Positions 33,270-41,130 of a stretch of DNA of 64,000 bases are shown here, in pieces (the first letter of the stretch is position 1; every line of letters begins with the position of its first letter). The notes below the pieces were generated by a model that worked only from the letters and a program-made list of their open reading frames with translations, had not been told where the DNA came from and ran no database searches. The position numbers and the translations under genes are program-made. The DNA comes from Saprospiraceae bacterium. Its GTDB lineage: Bacteria > Bacteroidota > Bacteroidia > Chitinophagales > Saprospiraceae. Location of the stretch: the NCBI GenBank assembly GCA_020629715.1, contig JAHDCU010000010.1, positions 62,001-126,000 on the forward strand, given 5' to 3'.

Positions 33270-34118
33270 TTAGTAGAATTTATAAGAGAGCATTTTGTAA
33301 TATAGCTTAGCAGCTAAAAACTGCGGAGCATGTAAGCCTTCAATAGGCGCTAACTCAACGATATCAAAACCAACTACATTTTTTTTCTCGAAAACAGTTC
33401 TTAAGTAGTTAGTTACAATATACCAATCTAGACCTCCAGGTTCAGGGGTTCCTGTTGCAGGCATGATAGAGGGATCAAAAGCATCAAGATCGAAGGTGAT
33501 ATATACATCGTCTGTCATAGATTGGATGGATTCATCTATCCATGAATCGCTGTATTTTATTTCATCAGCGAAGTAGACATTGTAGTAATCCATATGCTCT
33601 TTCTCGGAAATGTCCATACTTCGAATACCTACTTGTACCAAGTTGCAGTGTCTGCTGGCATCATATAAAGCACAGGCATGATTATACGCGGTGCCTCCAT
33701 ATTGTGGGCGTAGGTCAGCATGTGCATCTATTTGAAGTACCGTAAGGTTTTCATATGCTTCGTAGTATGCCTTTATAATTCCAATACTGACGGAGTGTTC
33801 ACCACCAAAAAAGGTATTGAATTTTTTATGTTTCAGTAGTTCTTTAGTTCGATTATATGTTTGGAGAAACATGTCTTCTGGAGATATGAAATCCTTTAGT
33901 TCGTCTACTATATGAATCCCTTTTTTATATACTTCACTATCTGTTTCAATATCGTATAGTTCCATATTTTCTGATGCATCCAAGAAAGATTCGAAGCCTT
34001 TGTCTGCTCCCTTACCCCAAGTGCTTGTGCCATCATATGGTATGGATTGAAGCAAGATTTTTGAACGATTAAAATCCGCATATTGAGTTTCAATGCCAGC
34101 AAACGTTTTATTCTCCAT
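33270..34118 (-). CDS. speB: Agmatinase family ureohydrolase
   Basis: Agmatinase hydrolyses agmatine to putrescine and urea. The protein shows the dinuclear manganese ligands of ureohydrolases: GGEHSVSIG, LQIDAHADLR and ITFDLDAFDPSIMPATGTPEPGG. The ATG at 34118 gives about 282 residues and starts MENKTFAGI; a longer frame reaching 34214 would run deep into the upstream decarboxylase gene, and ATG 34127 is an alternative. Either start overlaps the last codons of the arginine decarboxylase gene, which supports a shared arginine, agmatine, putrescine route. Confidence 0.92.
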   Translation of the reverse strand: MENKTFAGIETQYADFNRSKILLQSIPYDGTSTWGKGADKGFESFLDASENMELYDIETDSEVYKKGIHIVDELKDFISPEDMFLQTYNRTKELLKHKKFNTFFGGEHSVSIGIIKAYYEAYENLTVLQIDAHADLRPQYGGTAYNHACALYDASRHCNLVQVGIRSMDISEKEHMDYYNVYFADEIKYSDSWIDESIQSMTDDVYITFDLDAFDPSIMPATGTPEPGGLDWYIVTNYLRTVFEKKNVVGFDIVELAPIEGLHAPQFLAAKLYYKMLSYKFY

Positions 34119-35538
34119 TACTTTCATTTTTTTTATACCCAAGAATTGATAGCATTTCATCGACAGTTTGCTCATTTCTGTAAACACTATCCACAAAATT
34201 TCCAGTTTCGTCACGATCTATTATGATCATTTTAGGTGATGGTATCAGGCAATGTTTAATACCTCCATATCCACTTATTGAGTCTTGATATGCACCCGTA
34301 TGAAAGAATCCTACGTATAATGGCTCTATATCTTCATTAGCATACTTTGGTAGAACTAATTGTTGATTAAAGTCTTCTGAATTATAGTAATCAGAGTGAT
34401 CACAGCTTATACCGCCTATATTTACTTTAGTGTATTCATTATCCCATTTATTTACTGGTAATAAGATAAACTTTTCAAGTATTGACCATGCATCTGGTAT
34501 GGTATTCATGAGGCTATTGTCAATCATATACCATATCTCACGATCGTTTTGTTGTTTTTGCTCTAGAACAGAAAAGATAATCGCTCCGCTTTCGCCTACA
34601 GTGTATTTTCCAAACTCCGTAAATATATCTGGTTCTTCAATCTCAGACTCTTGACATACAGTTTTGATGTTTCTTACGATTTCATTGATGATGTATTCGT
34701 AATCATATTCAAATCCAAGATTATTTCTGATCGGAAATCCTCCACCAAGGTTTAGTGCTTTCAACTCGGGAGCTACTTTTTTTAATTCAGCAAATAGCTT
34801 CAGTGCTTTCTGGAATTCTCCCCAGTAATACATGTTGTCCTTGATGCCAGAATCGATAAAGAAATGAAACATCTTTAGAGAAAGAGTTTCATCACTTTTG
34901 ATTTGTTCATCGAATAGATCCAAAATTTCGGTAGGTCGGATTCCAAGTCTTGAGGTATAATATGAAGACTGTGGTTCCTCATCTATTGCCATTCGGATAC
35001 CTATTTTCAAAGGTTTATCCAACTGAGCAGCATATTTTTTGACTCTTTGAATTTCGGTTTTGGAATCTAGGACAAGGATCGAATTTTTAAAACCAAGCTG
35101 ATTTAATCTAACGATTTTTTCTAGGTATTCTTCGGTTTTGTAACCGTTATGTACGACTATCGTACTCTTGTTCACTTGACCTTCATCTAGAAGTTTTAAG
35201 ATCAAATCTATGTCAAAAGACGACGAGGTTTCTAGATGTACGTCTTCTCTAAGTGCGGTCTTCACTACATGAGAGAAATGGCAACACTTTGTGCAATAGC
35301 AGTAGTTATACTCTCCTTGATAACTATTTTTTTTGATTGCTCTATTAAATAGATTTCTAGCCTTCTTTATTTGTTCTCCGATACGAGGGAGATAAAGAAG
35401 TTTAAAAGGAGTGCCGTACTTGTTGATTAAATATTTTAAAGAAATGCCATGGAAGGATAGGTAACCATCTTTCAAATCAAAACCTTCTTGGGGAAAGTAA
35501 TAGCTTTGATCTATGAGATCGAAATAAGTGTTTTTCAT
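34108..35538 (-). CDS. speA: Arginine decarboxylase (PLP-dependent, fold III)
   Basis: The 476-residue protein is the Bacteroidota type of arginine decarboxylase, which makes agmatine. It shows the start FDLIDQSYYFPQEGFDLKDG, YCYCTKCCHF with the PLP-binding Lys, HLETSSSFDIDLI, SRLGIRPTEI, NLGGGFPIRN and the C-terminal GGISCDHSDYYN and YVGFFHTGAYQDSISGYGG with the substrate-binding Cys/Asp region. It is shorter than the enterobacterial SpeA, which has extra domains. First gene of the polyamine operon; its end overlaps speB. Confidence 0.92.
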   Translation of the reverse strand: MKNTYFDLIDQSYYFPQEGFDLKDGYLSFHGISLKYLINKYGTPFKLLYLPRIGEQIKKARNLFNRAIKKNSYQGEYNYCYCTKCCHFSHVVKTALREDVHLETSSSFDIDLILKLLDEGQVNKSTIVVHNGYKTEEYLEKIVRLNQLGFKNSILVLDSKTEIQRVKKYAAQLDKPLKIGIRMAIDEEPQSSYYTSRLGIRPTEILDLFDEQIKSDETLSLKMFHFFIDSGIKDNMYYWGEFQKALKLFAELKKVAPELKALNLGGGFPIRNNLGFEYDYEYIINEIVRNIKTVCQESEIEEPDIFTEFGKYTVGESGAIIFSVLEQKQQNDREIWYMIDNSLMNTIPDAWSILEKFILLPVNKWDNEYTKVNIGGISCDHSDYYNSEDFNQQLVLPKYANEDIEPLYVGFFHTGAYQDSISGYGGIKHCLIPSPKMIIIDRDETGNFVDSVYRNEQTVDEMLSILGYKKNESNGE

Positions 35539-35735
35539 TACGTCAGTAAAAAGGTAAAAGGATAAAAAACATGTGTTGTTATTATGATTAAATACTTTAG
35601 AAAGATAGTCTAAATTTCTATTTTGAAAAGAAAAAATTACTTTAAGTCTAAGGTGTTGTTAATGAGTTATTTAACAAGTGATTTGAGAGGTTTTTATATC
35701 GCCTAATTATCAATTTTACCTCATGGAAATCAAGA

Positions 35736-36716
35736 TTAATCTTTGATAATACCTAAATGTAATATCCTACCTCCAGATTGATTTACAGGACTTACACTTT
35801 TACCGATGACTATTCCATCTTCTGGTGCAAAATACTCGGTTAATTCTTCTCCAAAAATATTTCTTATCGTAGCGATTTTTTGTCCTTTTTTGACTTTTTC
35901 TCGTAGTTCGACAGATACAGTAAGTAGTCCTCCTCTGTCAGTATATATCCAATAAGATCTTTGGCAATGGACAGTTTCTTTATCTAGTATTTCGGTCTCA
36001 TCATCAATCATATTTAGATAACATAGAGCATTATGAATGCCCTCCATTCCACTTCTTATGAGGCGCTTTTGATATATACTTGGGTTTCCTACTTCTAGCG
36101 TAATCGCAGGTATGCCTAACTCGTCAGAGGCTCCTCTAAGCGTCCCGTCAGAAGGTGGGTTATGTACGATTATATCGGCATTTTGAAGAATGGCCAAATC
36201 TTTAGTAGCCTCTTGCTCCATATCGGCACGTATGTAATAAGAATTGACCCTGCCGAAAGATGCAGTATGTAGATCAATCAAATAATCAAAATGTTTGACT
36301 AGACGATCGATAAATCTGTGGGCATATAACTGAGATGCATTGCCATTAGATTTGCCAGGCATAATGTGATTTAAATCTACTCCGTCATTAAACCTCCTTT
36401 TCTTTCTCATGAAGGAAGGAATATTTACTACAGGTACACCTATTATTGTCCCTCTAAGTTCTGAAATTTCAATTTCAGAGAATAACCTCTGTATTACTGG
36501 TATGCCATTTAATTCATTGCCATGAACAGCTGCTGTGAGGCCAAGCACTGGACCAGCTTCTACACCTCTAGCAACCATCAAGGGTATACTTATAGGATTA
36601 CCAAAGCCATCAGAAATCATTTTTAACCAGAAGTATTTAATGGTTCCTACGGGAACATCAGTTAATTTAAATTCTTCGATCAGAGGTATATCATGATTGG
36701 TAGTGAACATCTGCAT
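35736..36716 (-). CDS. Succinylglutamate desuccinylase/aspartoacylase family metallo-deacylase
   Basis: The protein (about 326 residues) has the zinc carboxypeptidase-like AstE/ASPA signature: GLTAAVHGNELNGIP (His and Glu ligands), RRFNDGVDLNHIMPGK, YLIDLHTASFGR with the third ligand His, and ITLEVGNPS with the catalytic Glu. The last about 90 residues form a biotinyl-like beta domain (VKKGQKIATIRNIFGE, APEDGIVIGKSVSPVNQSGG). Such enzymes hydrolyse N-acyl or amide bonds of small molecules. The start is taken as ATG 36716; it overlaps the upstream ATP-grasp gene by about 25 bases. Last of the three-gene cluster. Confidence 0.88.
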   Translation of the reverse strand: MQMFTTNHDIPLIEEFKLTDVPVGTIKYFWLKMISDGFGNPISIPLMVARGVEAGPVLGLTAAVHGNELNGIPVIQRLFSEIEISELRGTIIGVPVVNIPSFMRKKRRFNDGVDLNHIMPGKSNGNASQLYAHRFIDRLVKHFDYLIDLHTASFGRVNSYYIRADMEQEATKDLAILQNADIIVHNPPSDGTLRGASDELGIPAITLEVGNPSIYQKRLIRSGMEGIHNALCYLNMIDDETEILDKETVHCQRSYWIYTDRGGLLTVSVELREKVKKGQKIATIRNIFGEELTEYFAPEDGIVIGKSVSPVNQSGGRILHLGIIKD

Positions 36717-37698
36717 AGTCAACTATTTTATCTAATGTCATTTTAATAATGGGCTTTCCCGTCTGTTTTTCAGCTTGTGGAAAACCGCCAATGCTCAGAG
36801 CATTTATTTCTGATAAAGTCCTTTGTCCGTTGTCATCCACTAAGGTGTCAGCACCATATATTAATATTCCTTGCTGTTTCAGATAGGGATTAATGCTTTC
36901 TATAATTTTTAATTCATTTTCGTCTGCTTGGGAGGCTACAGAGGTGCCGCCCATGGCAACATTGCATAGCCATGAATCATCAGGGGGTAACCTCAAAGAT
37001 GCTGCTAAGACTTCTCCACCGACGACAATTAATCGCTTATCTCCTTGAGATACATTTTCTAAATATTTCATCGCCAAATAACCATCTTTAGTGATAGTAG
37101 GTTCTATCTTTCTTAAATACTTCTCTAATTCCCAATCTTGCTCACCATCATTGATTACTCTATCTTTGATGCGTATTATTCCTTTTCCACCATACTCTTT
37201 TAATGGTTTAAGCACAGTATTGTACATGTCAGAAAATACCATAATTTCTTGAATACTGTGACAGAGTCTTATAGGAGGGCATACGTCAGGAAAATTTAAT
37301 AGTACAGATTTACTACTGCAAGTAATAATTCCAGAAGGTTTATTTACAAAACACTTTTGGCTGAAATTCAATTGTAATGCCCTTAAAAACTCATCAGAAA
37401 TGGGTCTAGGGAGACGAAGGAAAATGATGTCAAAATCATTCGGATCTACCTCTACTATTTTTTTATATAAATCAGATTTAGCATCCTCATAGTTAAAGCC
37501 ATTAGTGACTTTTAATCCATAGATTTTGCTGAAATCAAAGTCATCAAAGAATGATATGTTCTTATTCGATGATCTACTTGCAACTATGACCTGCTCGCAT
37601 CTTATATGTTGAGACATGCCTGACAATATGGAATACAAGGAGTTTTCCTTACTATGTCGATCATGGTCTGTCAAACAAAGGATTCTATACTTTCTCAT
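36691..37698 (-). CDS. Glutathione synthetase-like ATP-grasp ligase
   Basis: The 335-residue protein carries the ATP-grasp signatures of the GshB type: IIFLRLPRPISDEFL, CFVNKPSGIIT, VLKPLKEYGGKGIIRI, the core QGDKRLIVVGGEVLAASLRLPP and LSEINALSIGGFPQ (metal-binding Glu and Asn). GshB joins glycine to gamma-glutamylcysteine; here no glutamate-cysteine ligase is recognisable, so the actual acceptor and donor are open. Its ATG overlaps the stop of the upstream ATP-grasp-like gene by 4 bases (ATGA), and it overlaps the downstream deacylase. Translation of all three is probably coupled. Confidence 0.85.
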   Translation of the reverse strand: MRKYRILCLTDHDRHSKENSLYSILSGMSQHIRCEQVIVASRSSNKNISFFDDFDFSKIYGLKVTNGFNYEDAKSDLYKKIVEVDPNDFDIIFLRLPRPISDEFLRALQLNFSQKCFVNKPSGIITCSSKSVLLNFPDVCPPIRLCHSIQEIMVFSDMYNTVLKPLKEYGGKGIIRIKDRVINDGEQDWELEKYLRKIEPTITKDGYLAMKYLENVSQGDKRLIVVGGEVLAASLRLPPDDSWLCNVAMGGTSVASQADENELKIIESINPYLKQQGILIYGADTLVDDNGQRTLSEINALSIGGFPQAEKQTGKPIIKMTLDKIVDYADVHYQS

Positions 37699-39137
37699 AA
37701 CATGATCTCATCTAGAAGGGTAGCATCATTATTTAAGGATTTGAAAAGCTTTTGTTTGAATTTACCCTTGGAGTTAAAGAGGTTGATACACATTTTATCG
37801 ATGGCAATAGTAGATAATACAGTCTGAATAAAACCTTCTATCAAGTCATCAAGACCTAAACCCAATTTATTGAAGTCTCTTCTATCCATAAGCATCAATC
37901 TATTTGTGTCAGAGCCCCACTCATTTTCTCCTTTTTTGATAGATAAGTTTGTTCCAAGCATTGCCCATGAATTACTACTACTCGTTAAATGATCAGCAAG
38001 TGGTTCACTTGCTCTTCTTGAATAGATGCAAAGTGGTCTTATTCCTTTTACTGTACTACTCACCATCATTCTGATATCAGCTACATAGGTGGAGCCATTA
38101 TTAGTAGGGATCGTGCCGACGTGGTAGTATTTACCTTCTTCACTCCTAGAACTCCAATTATAATTACCGATGAGACTCTGGACGATATACCTCTCGTAGT
38201 TAATGTCCGTTTCCATAAAAGCCTTTAGCTCAGCTTCATTGGTGATGGTAAAAACTCCTTGACCAGCATTTGAGTAGGGTATTTTTACAACTGCATGACC
38301 TCCCATTTTTTGTACCCAAAGAGGTATCTCTGCCTTGCTTATATCCCAGATGGTCTCTGGCATATTTATTTTTAATCCGTATTCACTCAATTCAGAATTA
38401 TAAAAATCATAAGCTTTTGCGGCAACCATTTTGTTTCTTCCACCTGCAAGGCAAGCTACTATTGGGTTGAGAATTTTGGTTCGACTATGCAAGGGTAACC
38501 GATTCCAGGGTTTCTGGGTGACATATCTAAATACAGCTCGCAAGGGAGTCCAACTACCTTCATGAAAAACATGGAGTATTCTATTTTCTATTTTTATGTG
38601 GTCATTAGCTTCACCATTGTAATACGGAATAAGTAAAACATTTTCATTAAAAACATCTGCAATCACGGCTGCGTAGCCAGTGGTTTCCATATGATTTTTA
38701 TCATAGATTACTCCTAGTTTTCCGTTAATTTTCGTTACGCCTTGCTTTGGTTTTAAGTAATGTTTAAATGTCCTCTCTATCAATAATCTATATGAGCCAT
38801 CTTCTTTATTATCATCAACTAATGGCATGGACTTTTGGCCAGAAGGGCATGAGTTATTTTCTATGACTACCATTTGCCTATTTCCATCTTCTGAAGTAGC
38901 ATTAAAAAGATCTGCTCCGCTCCATAGAAAGTGCTTGCATCTGTATGAAAGAATTTCTTTCAGCTTTTCTCTGTCAACCAAAGGATTTAAATGGCAGTAT
39001 CGAGATACAATTTTTCTTTCATCGAGATTTAAAAAGAAGTTTACCATCGGATGTATGGTAGCATTTAGAGCCTTAGGATACCAGTGATTTTCGTTGTTGA
39101 AAGAGTCTGGTTTTACTAGTACTATTTGGTCTTTCAC
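37695..39137 (-). CDS. ATP-grasp-like protein of unknown function
   Basis: A 480-residue cytoplasmic protein with no signal peptide. Residues about 90-105 read VVIENNSCPSGQKSMP, about 140-200 hold KLGVIYDKNHMETTGYAAVI, and about 275-330 HAVVKIPYSNAGQGVFTITNE, which resembles the ATP-grasp glycine-rich loop, followed by YIVQSLIGNYNWS and ADIRMMVSSTVKGIRPLCIYSRRAS as possible ATP-binding strands. I cannot place it in a named family. The start is GTG 39137. It is the first gene of the cluster, followed by a GshB-like ligase and a deacylase, which suggests it joins two small carboxylic or amino compounds; this is inference. Confidence 0.72.
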   Translation of the reverse strand: MKDQIVLVKPDSFNNENHWYPKALNATIHPMVNFFLNLDERKIVSRYCHLNPLVDREKLKEILSYRCKHFLWSGADLFNATSEDGNRQMVVIENNSCPSGQKSMPLVDDNKEDGSYRLLIERTFKHYLKPKQGVTKINGKLGVIYDKNHMETTGYAAVIADVFNENVLLIPYYNGEANDHIKIENRILHVFHEGSWTPLRAVFRYVTQKPWNRLPLHSRTKILNPIVACLAGGRNKMVAAKAYDFYNSELSEYGLKINMPETIWDISKAEIPLWVQKMGGHAVVKIPYSNAGQGVFTITNEAELKAFMETDINYERYIVQSLIGNYNWSSRSEEGKYYHVGTIPTNNGSTYVADIRMMVSSTVKGIRPLCIYSRRASEPLADHLTSSSNSWAMLGTNLSIKKGENEWGSDTNRLMLMDRRDFNKLGLGLDDLIEGFIQTVLSTIAIDKMCINLFNSKGKFKQKLFKSLNNDATLLDEIML

Positions 39138-39209
39138 TTACTAATTTTTGTATTGATTTGTGTAAGACGAAAAATAGAATAAAATAGTTCCTATTGGAAA
39201 GAATTTATA

Positions 39210-39247
39210 AAAAAAAAGAGAGACTAAGTTGAGAGGACTTAGTCTCT
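39210..39247 (-). terminator. Terminator downstream of the repeat protein gene
   Basis: Stem AGAGACTAAGT/ACTTAGTCTCT (39219-39229, 39237-39247); read on the minus strand it is followed by a long T-rich run. It ends the transcript of the gene at 39399-40439. Confidence 0.75.
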
Positions 39248-39398
39248 TTATCTAAAAATTTGGGTGGAAGAAGTGATCAGGCTCTGAATTGATATAAGAA
39301 TTTGTTATTACTTATTTCTTTTCACAATTATTTTTAGAAATGAGTACAACGTTACTTTTTATCAAGTGTTCTATCCTTTTTTTGCTAACGATGTAGAT

Positions 39399-40439
39399 TC
39401 AAATTTTTAGTAGTTTCCTAATCCTTCCAAGCTGGTTTTCAGAGTTTAATATTGAAATGTAATATACCCCAGGAAATAAATTGCTAATGTCGCAGTTAGT
39501 TGCTGTTTCGGAGCGAACTATTGTTGGGGATACTATTACCCCATTTTGACTTATTATCTGAATGATACTATTTCCTGATAAACCTTCAATGTTGAAATCA
39601 CTTTCTACAATAGTTGGGCGTATTACTATTTCTTCGTCTTTTAAAGTCTCATTTACATGGACCGCTTCAAAACAATCTTCAGATATAACAAAAGTTTCGC
39701 AAAAATTTGTTTCTGGAGGACATCCTTCATTAACAACACAGATTTCATAAGTACCTGGAGCATTTGGGTAAAAATCGAATGCCATACTAGTTAATTGAAA
39801 TTCATCATTTATATACCAGTCAAGTTGTACTTGTTCTATGCTCAAAAGATTAAATCCTGAACAAGATTGTTGGTTGATTTGTACATTGAATTCACATTCA
39901 TTCTCAAGGCAATCTTCAGTTATAATAAAAGTTTCGCAAAAATTTGTTTCTGGAGGACATCCTTCATTAACAACACAGATTTCATAAGTACCTGGAGCAT
40001 TTGGGTAAAAATCGAATGCCATACTAGTTAATTGAAATTCATCATTTATATACCAGTCAAGTTGTACTTGTTCTATGCTCAAAAGATTAAATCCTGAACA
40101 AGATTGTTGGTTGATTTGTACATTGAATTCACATTCATTCTCAAGGCAATCTTCAGTTATAATAAAAGTTTCGCAAAAATTTGTTTCTGGAGGACATCCT
40201 TCATTAACAACACAGATTTCATAAGTACCTGGAGCATTTGGGTAAAAATCGAATGCCATACTAGTTAATTGAAATTCATCATTTATATACCAGTCAAGTT
40301 GTACTTGTTCTATGCTCAAAAGATTAAATCCTGAACAAGATTGTTGGTTGATTTGTACATTGAATTCACAGTCTTGAGAAAGCAACATATTGGATAAGAA
40401 TAAAGAAATGATACCGAAAAGTAGTTTTGTTGAATTCAT
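39399..40439 (-). CDS. Secreted protein with three near-identical 79-residue repeats and T9SS sorting domain
   Basis: The 346-residue protein has a signal peptide (residues 1-21, ending NMLLSQ), then three copies of a 79-residue unit that begins CEFNVQINQQSCSGFN and contains WYINDEFQLTSMAFDFYP, NAPGTYEICVVNEGCPPETN and six cysteines, likely an Ig/PKD-like beta domain. The last about 75 residues (IEGLSGNSIIQIISQNGVIV to YYISILNSENQLGRIRKLLKI) are a T9SS type A sorting domain, so it should be surface-exposed. The DNA repeats are almost identical, which points to recent duplication. Function unknown. Confidence 0.85.
   Translation of the reverse strand: MNSTKLLFGIISLFLSNMLLSQDCEFNVQINQQSCSGFNLLSIEQVQLDWYINDEFQLTSMAFDFYPNAPGTYEICVVNEGCPPETNFCETFIITEDCLENECEFNVQINQQSCSGFNLLSIEQVQLDWYINDEFQLTSMAFDFYPNAPGTYEICVVNEGCPPETNFCETFIITEDCLENECEFNVQINQQSCSGFNLLSIEQVQLDWYINDEFQLTSMAFDFYPNAPGTYEICVVNEGCPPETNFCETFVISEDCFEAVHVNETLKDEEIVIRPTIVESDFNIEGLSGNSIIQIISQNGVIVSPTIVRSETATNCDISNLFPGVYYISILNSENQLGRIRKLLKI
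39673..40371. repeat. Triplicated 237-bp tandem repeat within a coding region
   Basis: The landmark CAATCTTCAG recurs at 39673, 39910 and 40147, exactly 237 bases apart (79 codons, in frame). By eye the second and third copies are identical and the first differs at only a few bases near its left edge. Confidence 0.95.
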
Positions 40440-40649
40440 TGACTTAGGACATTTAAAATAGAGTTAAACTATATCAAATTAGGGTTGCGATTTATATTAG
40501 AAGTTATATCTATTGTGTAGCTATTCGTTGCGGCAGATTCCATTTTTTTATGAATTCTCGATATGTAATAACTTCAATATAGTTGGTTAGAATGCTGTTT
40601 TGTGATAAGATAAAGCTCCCTTTCAGTCATGAAGATCAAGATATGCAAA

Positions 40650-41057
40650 TCAGCGCCCTAAAACATGGACTACTGCCTTCCTTCTAGAAGTGTTCTTTGT
40701 ATCATACCAAAAGCTAATATCCTTGATAACTCTCTTTCGACCTTTTAGGTCTATCACCCTTGTATTGTCTCCTTTTTTAAAGTTATGTTTCAGTGAAATA
40801 TTTTCTTTAGAACCATTACCATATTCAATGAGCATTTTATGCATATTCTGATTGCCTCTTTTTACCTCTATTTTCAGCTTAGAGAATACTCCTTTGGAGG
40901 CTCCAACTCGAATCACATCCTTATCTAACCCATAAGCTACCTTTTTTGATCCTAGTTTTACCCATTATTCAGTGAAATTAGAATTGGCTGGTGTAAATGC
41001 CGTACATACTAATATTGAAATTGCAAAAAGTGCCAATAGTTTTATAGTGCTGTTCAT
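40650..41057 (-). pseudogene. DUF2541-like secreted protein gene interrupted by an in-frame stop
   Basis: On the minus strand the frame from ATG 41057 encodes a signal peptide (MNSTIKLLALFAISILVCTA then FTPANSNFTE), hits TAA at 40967-40965 (codon 31), and continues in the same frame without another stop as WVKLGSKKVAYGLDKDVIRVG to ISFWYDTKNTSRRKAVVHVLGR. The second part (from WVKLGSKKV) has the pattern of DUF2541-type periplasmic domains. One base change would restore a 135-residue secreted protein, so this is a nonsense mutation (or a sequencing error). A remnant reading frame starting at 40916 lacks the signal peptide. Confidence 0.8.
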
Positions 41058-41130
41058 TGCTAGTCTTTTTTTGTTTATAATTTTATGTTCTTCTTTTGAA
41101 TTTATTGCCAACATGGTGAAAATTCAATTT

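Noticed and set aside
39673-40371. Regular repeats that could be taken for a CRISPR array
   Set aside because: The unit is 237 bases, fully coding and in frame, with no spacers and no cas genes.
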